From Actinomycetes bacterium (GTDB lineage Bacteria; Actinomycetota; Actinomycetes; Actinomycetales; Cellulomonadaceae): a DNA stretch of 9,555 bases. Below the pieces are notes generated by a model. The model was not told the DNA's origin, did no database searches, and was given only the letters and a program-made list of their open reading frames with translations. Positions 1-7,000 of this stretch are shown one piece after another. Within the stretch, counting starts at the first letter, position 1. The number at the start of each line of letters is the position of its first letter. Both the position numbers and the translations under genes were made by a program. Where the stretch lies: contig JAEZBT010000308.1 in NCBI GenBank assembly GCA_023426865.1, positions 1-9,555 of the forward strand, written 5' to 3'.

Positions 1-1068
1 CCGCAGACCGACGAGGCGCAGGCCGGCCCATGCGGCGGCGGCGGACAGGGCGATCCACGCGGCCGGCGCGGGTCGGGCGCACCAGGGCGCCCCCCACGCG
101 AACGACGCGGGCAGCGATCCGACGAGAAGCCCCACGCACGGGAGCGCGAACGCCGTCGCGGGGCGGCCGGGCAGGAGACGGCCGACAGCGACGAGGGTGA
201 CCGGCATCGTCGTCTGGAAGACCAGCAGCCCGAGGAGCAGCAGCCCCGGGTGGGAATGCTGCACGGCGAGGAGCGGCAGGCACGCGAGCAGTGCGAGGAC
301 GGTCGTCGGGAGCCAGCCGGCCCGGTCGGCCACCATGCCGCCGAGCGCCTTGCCCGCGCACGCGACCAGTGGGATCCCGAGGGCGAGCCAGGCCCCGCCC
401 GCGTACCCGTGGCTCGCCGACGCTCCGACGAGCGATCGGATCGCGACGGACACCAGCAGCAGCCCCCCGGCAGCCACGGCGAGGAGGTGGCGTGGCGGCG
501 GCAGCACCCGCTCCCCCGGGCCGGACGTGGCGGCGAAGGGCGACTCCAGCCGACCCGCCCGGTGCAGGCGCGCGACCAGCACCGCCGCTGCTGCGAGGGG
601 TCCGACCACCCACCACGTCGGGCCGAGCCCGGGGTCGCGCCCGAACCACAGGCCCAGGCCCAGGCCCAGCGCCCCGGGAGCGACGAGCATGCCCGCGGGC
701 GTCGCACGCGTGAGGTCGCCGCGGAGCACCACCGCCCCGGCGCCGACGTGCGTGACCGCGTTGCCCACGCCTGCGACGGCCACCGTGGCAAGCCCCAGGG
801 CGACGTCCCCGCTCCCGCCCAGCGACGCGAGCCCGACGGCGCAGCCCGTGAGCCCGAGCCCGACCAGGACCACCGGACCGCCGCGCAACCGGTCCGCGAC
901 GGCGCCGACGAGCGGCTGCGCGCCGAAGGCAAGGACGTCGTAGACGAGGAACCAGGCGAAGACCGCGCCGGCACTCTCCGCGTGCAGGCCTGTCGCGCGG
1001 ACCATCGCCGTCACCGTCGCCAGGTCGGTGGCGGCGTGCACCAGGCCCAGGAGCAGCGCGACGGTCAT
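1..1068 (-). CDS. MFS-type membrane permease (C-terminus cut by window edge)
   Basis: This frame is open from an ATG at 1068 to the left edge, giving 356 residues with no stop, so the 3' end is missing. The product is strongly hydrophobic, with about 12 predicted membrane helices, starting near residues 1-23, 33-57, 64-83, 88-115, 123-143, 151-167, 194-214, 224-247, 252-270, 274-298, 303-325 and 334-354. Two cytoplasmic-loop motifs, VGAVADRLRG (54-63) and LGGMVADRAG (242-251), occupy equivalent places in the two halves. This is the duplicated motif-A-like arrangement of the major facilitator superfamily, whose members move small solutes through the cytoplasmic membrane. GAAGGG (1075-1080) lies 6 nt before the ATG and is a good ribosome binding site, supporting the start. 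The substrate cannot be told. It lies on the same strand 89 bp after the reductase gene, so it may be a third operon member unless the hairpin at 1091-1134 terminates transcription. Confidence is high for a membrane protein and moderate for MFS. Confidence 0.85.
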   Translation of the reverse strand, partial: MTVALLLGLVHAATDLATVTAMVRATGLHAESAGAVFAWFLVYDVLAFGAQPLVGAVADRLRGGPVVLVGLGLTGCAVGLASLGGSGDVALGLATVAVAGVGNAVTHVGAGAVVLRGDLTRATPAGMLVAPGALGLGLGLWFGRDPGLGPTWWVVGPLAAAAVLVARLHRAGRLESPFAATSGPGERVLPPPRHLLAVAAGGLLLVSVAIRSLVGASASHGYAGGAWLALGIPLVACAGKALGGMVADRAGWLPTTVLALLACLPLLAVQHSHPGLLLLGLLVFQTTMPVTLVAVGRLLPGRPATAFALPCVGLLVGSLPASFAWGAPWCARPAPAAWIALSAAAAWAGLRLVGLR

Positions 1069-1074
1069 CGGCGA

Positions 1075-1080
1075 CCCTTC
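1075..1080 (-). promoter_or_regulatory. Ribosome binding site of the permease gene
   Basis: GAAGGG on the minus strand is separated by 6 nt from the ATG at 1068. It is the best Shine-Dalgarno match near this start and fixes the start codon. The site begins only 10 nt downstream of the hairpin at 1091-1134. Confidence 0.6.
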
Positions 1081-1090
1081 GTCGTAGGTG

Positions 1091-1134
1091 CGACGGCGGC
1101 CGGCGCCCCCCAGAGGGGACACCGGCCGCCGTCG
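1091..1134 (-). terminator. Perfect 13-bp hairpin after the reductase gene, likely terminator
   Basis: CGACGGCGGCCGG (1091-1103) is exactly complementary to CCGGCCGCCGTCG (1122-1134). The 18-nt loop can itself pair CCCC with GGGG. The hairpin starts 23 nt after the reductase stop codon (1158-1160). No U-tract follows in the leftward transcript, as is common for hairpin terminators of high-GC actinobacteria. Only 22 nt separate it from the permease ATG, leaving no room for a separate promoter. It may therefore be a partial terminator or an mRNA-stabilising 3' structure rather than a full stop. Confidence 0.6.
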
Positions 1135-1157
1135 TGCGTCCGTCAGGACATCTGTGG

Positions 1158-4010
1158 TCAGGCCATGCCGTGCTTGGCCCGGGCCTCCTGCTCCTGCTTG
1201 CGGAACAGGTTGAAGCGAGGCAGGAACTTGTCCCAGTCGATCGCGTGGGCGTCGATCTCGGGGCCGTCGATGCAGGCGTGCTTGCGCACCAGCTTGCCGT
1301 CGACGGTGACCGGGACCATGCACGCGCCGCACATGCCCGTCGCGTCCACCATGATCGAGTTCAGGCTGGCGACCGTCGGCACGCCGTAGGGCTGCGTCAG
1401 GTCGCTCACCGCGCGCATCATCATCGGCGGGCCGATCGCGATGACCTCGGCGACGGTCCGGCCCTGGCCGGCCTTGTTCGCCTCGAGCATCTCCGCCAGC
1501 GGCGCCGTGACGAAGCCCTTGACGCCGAACGAGCCGTCGTTGGTGGCGTAGATGACGTCGAGCTGGTCGCCGAACTCGGCCTGGAGCTTGCCCACGCGCT
1601 CGTCCTCGCCGTCCCAGAACATCAGGTTGGCGCTGCGGAAGCCGGAGATGAGCGTGACGTGGTTCCCCAGCCGCAGGTGCTCGCGCATGATCGGGTGCAC
1701 CGGCGGGAGGCCGAGGCCACCCGCGGTGAAGACGACCGTCGTTCCCGGCTCGTACCGGTGCAGCTTGCTCGGCTGGCCGAGCGGGCCAGCGATGCCGGTG
1801 AAGGCGTCGCCCACCTGCATGGCGTTCATCTCGTTGCTGCTGACGCCGACGCCCTGGATGACGAGGGTGACGGTGCCCGCCTTCTCGTCCCAGTCCGCCA
1901 GCGTGAGCGGGATGAGCTCGCCGTCGGGCCGCGGCAGCACGCGGACGAACTGGCCGGCCTGCGCCGACCGGGCGATGACCGGCGAGTAGACGGTGATCTC
2001 CTCGATGCCGTCCGAGAGGTGCTCCTTGGCGACGATCGTCGCCTCGGCCGCACCCAGGTCGGTGTACGCCTTCGCGCTGGCCACCATGGCGGGGATGACC
2101 TCGCCCGGCACGTCGATCGAGCCGAGGATCTCCCGCGCGGCGGACTGCCCGTCGCCGGCGGCCATGATCGCCGTCGAGCCACCACGTGCGGCGTCGCCAC
2201 CGGTGTAGATGCCCTGGAGCGTGGTCTCCTGCGAGCCCTCGTGGTCGAGGTTGATCGTGCCCCACTTGGAGACCTCGAGCCGCGGCTCGGAGTCCTTGAT
2301 GATCGGGTTGGCGTCGTTGCCGAGCGCCATGATCACCAGGTCGGCGTGGATCGTCTCCGTGCGGCCCGTCTTGATGGGTCGACGACGACCCGAGTCGTCC
2401 GGCTCCCCCAGCTCCATGATGTCGAGCGTCGCGGCCTTGACGAAGCCGGTGTCGTCACCGAGGAACTCCGACGGCGACGCGAGGACCTTCAGGGCGATGC
2501 CCTCCTCGAGCGCGTGCTCGAGCTCCTCCACACGGGCCGGCATCTCGCTCTGGGTGCGCCGGTAGACGATCGTGACGTTGCCACCGAGGCGCTTGGCCGT
2601 GCGGCAGGCGTCCATGGCGGTGTTGCCGCCGCCGATCACGATGATGTTCTTGCCGCGCACTTCGGGCAGCGGGGTCTCGTAGTCCTCGCGGAGACCCTGC
2701 ATGAGGTTGACGCGGGTGAGGAACTCGTTCGCCGACATGACGTTGAGCAGGTGCTCGCCCGGGACGTTCATGAACCGCGGCAGACCCGCGCCGGTTCCGA
2801 CGAAGATCTTCCAGAAGCCGGCGTCGCGCAGGTCCTGAAGGGTCGCCGTCTTGCCGACCACGAAGTTCCTGACGAACTTCCCGCCGAGCAGCTCGATCTT
2901 CTCCACGACGTCGTCGATGAGCGAGTTCGGCAGGCGGAACTCCGGGATGCCGTAGCGGAGGACGCCGCCGAGGGCGTGGAACGCCTCGAACACCGTGACC
3001 GGGAAGCCCTCGGCCGCCAGGAGGTAGGCGTTGATCAGACCGGACGGACCGGAGCCGACGATGGCGACCGGTGGCTTGGCTGCGGCCTCCCACGGGTCGG
3101 TGCGCCCGCCGAAGCGGACCGCGTTGCTGCCGGGGTGCACGAGCATCTCGCGCTGCGGCAGGAACCATTCCATCTGGCCGATCGACATCGGCACCTTGTG
3201 CAGGCAGACGCCCTGGCACTGCAGCTCCTGCGGGCACACGCGGCCGGTCACGTCCGGCAGCGGGTTGCAGGACTCGAGCAGCTCGAGCGCTTCCTCGAAC
3301 CGGCCTTGGCCGACCAGCTCGAAGACCTGCGGGATGTGGATCTTGACGGGGCAGCCGCCCTTCGGGCCCTTCGCGTGGGCGAGGAACTCACCCAGCTCGC
3401 AGGGCTTCTCGGCGCACTGCTTGTCGCGCAGTGCCTCGAGCCAGACGAGCATGTCGACGTCGCGCGCCGTGAACCCGAGGTTCATGTAGCCCAGGTAGCC
3501 CTGGTTGACGAGCGCGAAGTCCGCCGAGCGGTCCTCAGGCTCGCGGATGTACGGCGGGATCGAGCTCTGCGCCGGCCACTCGACCGAGTACCCCGCAAAC
3601 ATCGGGTACCGGTCCGACAGGTGACGGTCGATCGCGCGGATGAACGTCCGCTTCTTGCCCAGCGGCAGGTTCCACACGAACCGCATGAGCGCCTTGCTGA
3701 CGTCGTCGTCGCGCAGCAGCATGTCCCAGAACCGGAGGGTGAACTCCTTGCTGAGCTCCGGCTGGCCGAACTCCCACGCCACCGCCTGCATGCCGTCCGC
3801 GATGAAGACCTCGCGGAAGGCACGCGGGTCGGCGATGAGCCGCCGCTTGAGCAGGTCGAGCTGCGTGTGGAACGCCTCCACGCTCTCGGTGGACTCGAGC
3901 TCGGCGACCTCGGTCAGCGTCGCGTCGAGGGCGCTCTGCGCGTCCACGTAGCGACGTACGTCGTCGTTGCCGGCGCTGCCCTCGGTCCGGGGCGGGGTGA
4001 TGGTGCTCAC
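1158..4010 (-). CDS. Fused GltD/NfnB-like and NfnA-like FAD/Fe-S NAD(P) oxidoreductase
   Basis: A 950-residue cytosolic flavoprotein is predicted to move electrons between NAD(P)H and a low-potential donor. Residues 1-185 match no family I know. Residues 196-281 form a GltD-type Fe-S region (C199, C204, C220, C259, C265, C269, E281). An FAD-binding GSGPSGL motif lies at 319-325. An NAD(P) site, VIGGGNTAMDA (458-468), is followed by VYRRTQSEMPAR (482-493), a pattern usual in NADPH-binding GltD relatives. GIYTGGDAARGGSTAI (600-615) closes the FAD site. From about 655 the chain becomes NfnA-like: IPLTLADWD (700-708), AGPLGQP (741-747) and a [2Fe-2S] set D889, C894, C897, C913 ending in CIDGPE. 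The Asp plus three Cys set is the one known from NfnA. The GTG start overlaps the stop of the upstream oxidoreductase as GTGA, with GGAG 8 nt ahead. The same frame is open further upstream to 4943, but that part is antisense-free overlap with the oxidoreductase coding region and is excluded. Odd points are the B-A fusion order and the altered first Fe-S motif. Whether it bifurcates electrons is inference. Confidence 0.93.
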   Translation of the reverse strand: MSTITPPRTEGSAGNDDVRRYVDAQSALDATLTEVAELESTESVEAFHTQLDLLKRRLIADPRAFREVFIADGMQAVAWEFGQPELSKEFTLRFWDMLLRDDDVSKALMRFVWNLPLGKKRTFIRAIDRHLSDRYPMFAGYSVEWPAQSSIPPYIREPEDRSADFALVNQGYLGYMNLGFTARDVDMLVWLEALRDKQCAEKPCELGEFLAHAKGPKGGCPVKIHIPQVFELVGQGRFEEALELLESCNPLPDVTGRVCPQELQCQGVCLHKVPMSIGQMEWFLPQREMLVHPGSNAVRFGGRTDPWEAAAKPPVAIVGSGPSGLINAYLLAAEGFPVTVFEAFHALGGVLRYGIPEFRLPNSLIDDVVEKIELLGGKFVRNFVVGKTATLQDLRDAGFWKIFVGTGAGLPRFMNVPGEHLLNVMSANEFLTRVNLMQGLREDYETPLPEVRGKNIIVIGGGNTAMDACRTAKRLGGNVTIVYRRTQSEMPARVEELEHALEEGIALKVLASPSEFLGDDTGFVKAATLDIMELGEPDDSGRRRPIKTGRTETIHADLVIMALGNDANPIIKDSEPRLEVSKWGTINLDHEGSQETTLQGIYTGGDAARGGSTAIMAAGDGQSAAREILGSIDVPGEVIPAMVASAKAYTDLGAAEATIVAKEHLSDGIEEITVYSPVIARSAQAGQFVRVLPRPDGELIPLTLADWDEKAGTVTLVIQGVGVSSNEMNAMQVGDAFTGIAGPLGQPSKLHRYEPGTTVVFTAGGLGLPPVHPIMREHLRLGNHVTLISGFRSANLMFWDGEDERVGKLQAEFGDQLDVIYATNDGSFGVKGFVTAPLAEMLEANKAGQGRTVAEVIAIGPPMMMRAVSDLTQPYGVPTVASLNSIMVDATGMCGACMVPVTVDGKLVRKHACIDGPEIDAHAIDWDKFLPRFNLFRKQEQEARAKHGMA

Positions 4011-7000
4011 TTGAGGATCTCCGCGTCGCAGGTGGCCTTGACCCGCTCGATGCGCTTGGCCAGCTCGGGCGTGATCTCGACGCCGTCGAAGCACCCCGGC
4101 AGCTGCCGGGCCACCACGCGAGCCTGACCGTCGACGACGATCGTGGTCTTCTCGAAGAACTGCGGGAGGTCCTGGTAGCAGGTACCGCAGTCGTTGCAGA
4201 GCGGCTCGTCCTCCGCGGCGAGGGAGATCGGCAGGTCCAGGACCGCCGTCGCCGCCGCAGCCGGGGCCGCCACGGCGGCCGGAGCCGCCCCGCCGAACCC
4301 GCCGAACCCACCCGTCGCCGCAGGCGCCTTGCTCGAGGCCGCGAGGTCTGCCATCGCGCGGGCGATGTCGTCCAGCGACGTCTCCCGGGCCGCGGCGGCC
4401 TCGTCGTAGCGGGCCTTGAGCTCGGCCACCTCGGCCTTGTGGGCAGCGGACAGCTTCGCGTGGTCGATGCCCGCGAGGGACTGCAGCATCCGCCAGTGCG
4501 CGGCACGCTCCTCGACGAGCGCCACGACGGACGCGGAGCAGGCCAGCTTCACGAGTCGACGGGCGTCGTCGGTCGCGTAGACGAACGGCACCTTGCCGGC
4601 ACGCGCGGCGGCATCGAGCTCGACGTACTCGGCGACCGGGACCGCATCCGCGTCGGCGGCCAGCTTCTTGAACTGCTTCTTGAAGCGGGTCTCGCCCATC
4701 GCGAACTCGGCCGGGGTGAGCGGCGTGGTGAGCAGCTGCACCTGGCCGTTCTCGTCGAGGTACTCGAGCGTGCTCGTCGTCCACGGCTTGTCGATGTCCG
4801 GGTTGCCGTCGAGCGAGAAGCGCTCGGCGAGCGTGCTGCCGGCGCGCGGGTCGTGCACGAACAGCGGGCTGACCCGGCTCTCGACCGCCAGGCGAGAGCG
4901 CTTGTTGGACAGGTCCTCCGGGATGCCGTTCTCGGTACCGCACGGGGTGTAGACGTCCATCAGGGCCGCGCCACCCGTGTAGCCGAGCATCTCGACGGTG
5001 TTCTTGAGGAAGTGCCCGTGCAGCGCGGTCGCCGTCACGCAGGCGTACACGCCCGGGTGGAAGGCGGCGAGCAGACCGAGCTCCTTGCGGGCCTCCTGCT
5101 TGCCGTCGTGGGCGCGGCCGTAGCGGGCCAGGTCGGCGTCCTGGCCGGTGAAGCTGGCGGTCGACGCCTGGCCACCGGTGTTGGAGTACGCGCCCGTGTT
5201 GAGGACGAGCATCTTCACCGGGGTACCGCTGGCGAGGATGCGGGACATCGCGCCGAAGCCGATGTCGTAGCTCGCGCCGTCGCCACCGATCGTCAGGAAC
5301 GCCGGCAGGAGCGACATCTCCGCCTCGGAGAAGCCACGCCAGTCGAGCATCCGCAGCGCCTTGTCGTGCGCTGCGGCGTCGTATGCGTCGGCCAGCTCGA
5401 GCTCGGCCGTCCGCATGGCGCGGACCTCACGCGCGATCTTCGCCGAGATGCCCTCGAAGAGGCCCTTGGCGAGCGGCTGCGCGTCCTGGAATAGGCTGTT
5501 GACCCACGGGTCGAGGTACGGCGTGAACGGCACCGTCGACGCGTAGACGCTCGAGCAGCCCGTCGAGTTGGCGATGACCGTCGGCGCCGGGCCGTTGCCG
5601 GTCGGGCCACCCTCGTACAGGTAGAGCGCCTGCTCCAGGTCGGCGATCGCCGACTGGATGCGCGTCCGACGCGCGGCGTCGTCGACCGTCTCGAGCTTCG
5701 CGCCGAGCTTCGCGAGCATCTCGTCGAGCTCGCGCATGTGGTCGCGGCGCCGCTCGGCGGCCAGCGCCCGGCTGGTCGACGTGACCAGGCGGATCGCGGT
5801 GACCTCACCGCACCCGCGGCAGGCGCCGTGGCCGCCGGTCGTGGCGTAGTAGTTGGTGTGGTCGAGCATGAGCCGCTTGACGTCGCCGCCCGTGGTCGCG
5901 TCCTCGACGAAACGACGCGGCGTGTTCGGGAGCTCCGACATGAACTCGAAGCGGTTCTCAAGCATCGTCAGCAGGTCGTCGTCCTGGTCGGCAGCGCTCA
6001 GCGCGCCCGGGCCGCAGACGTCGACGCACTGGAGGCAGCCCGTGCACTTCCACGGGTCCACCGTCGCCGAGAAGAGGCCACCCGTACCGGGCGTTTCGCT
6101 CTCCATCGCGTCGAAGTACGGACGCGTGCGGGCCACCGGGAAGGCGGCCAGCGCCGTGACGACCTTCTCGACGTTGCGCGCCAGCGTGCGCTGGTCGGGG
6201 TCGAGGACCGTGGCGGCCTCGGCGACGACGTCGGCGAACACGCGGTCGGACTTGTCGCTGCGGTAGATCGCGCGGATCCGCTCGGCCCACGGGTAGACCT
6301 GGGCCCGCAGCGCGTCGCGCTGGGCGTCGGTCGCGTCGATCTGACCGATCCCCGCGAGCAGCAGGTCGTGGATCTCGTGCACCGTGTTCGGGATCGCGAC
6401 GTCCGGGCAGACGATGCCGCACTCGAGGCAGCCGGTGCAGGCGGTCGGGTCGAAGACCGGGACCTGGCGCCGGAAGATGCCCTTGTCCTTGCCGGCACCC
6501 GTGCCGCCCGGCATGAACAGACCGGTGCCGGGGTAGACCGGGGACTCGGCGATCGTGCCCTCGCGGAACGGCCGGGCGATGAGGTCCTCGTAGTACGCCG
6601 GGTCGAACAGGCCGCTGGTGGCCGTGGTGTCGACGTTGCACATCGAGGCGGAGATCGCCGCGCTGCGGACGACCTTCCCGTTGGGCTCGGTCTCGATCGC
6701 GACGAACTCGGGGGCGTCGTAGTCGACCGCGTGGGTCGCCTCGATGCCGTCCCGGATGACGGCCATGTTGGCCTCGACGACGGCCTCGCCCTTGCTGCCG
6801 AACTTCTTGCTGATCTGCGCGCGGACCTTCTCCTGCAGCGCCTCGCGCGATGCGCCGCTGGTGACGAGGTCGACGTGGCCGGCGACGGCGCCGATGAACG
6901 CGATGCCCATCATGCGGGTCTCGAGCTGCGGCGTCGGCGCGTGCTTCTTCGCGACGGCGAACGCGTCGAGGACGAGGAACTTGATCTTCCGCTCCCGGAT

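Noticed and set aside
649..672. Tandem CAGGCC repeats (caggcccaggcccaggccc)
   Set aside because: In the minus frame they encode the GLGLGL part of a membrane helix of the permease (residues 134-139), so they are codon repetition rather than a separate repeat element.
250..1389. A 379-codon plus-strand frame covering the left region
   Set aside because: The translation is Arg, Gly, Pro and Gln-rich without structure. The minus strand gives a clean 12-helix membrane protein with a good ribosome site.
1134..4127. A 997-codon open frame on the plus strand, opposite the reductase gene
   Set aside because: Its translation is dominated by Arg, Ala, Val, Asp, Leu and His in low-information patterns. 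It lies antisense to a protein with many family motifs. High GC content removes stops from the opposite strand.
4011..4943. Upstream extension of the reductase frame to an ATG at 4943
   Set aside because: It overlaps the oxidoreductase coding region in another frame, and its translation is Arg/Gly-rich. The GTG at 4010 has a ribosome site and the typical GTGA overlap.
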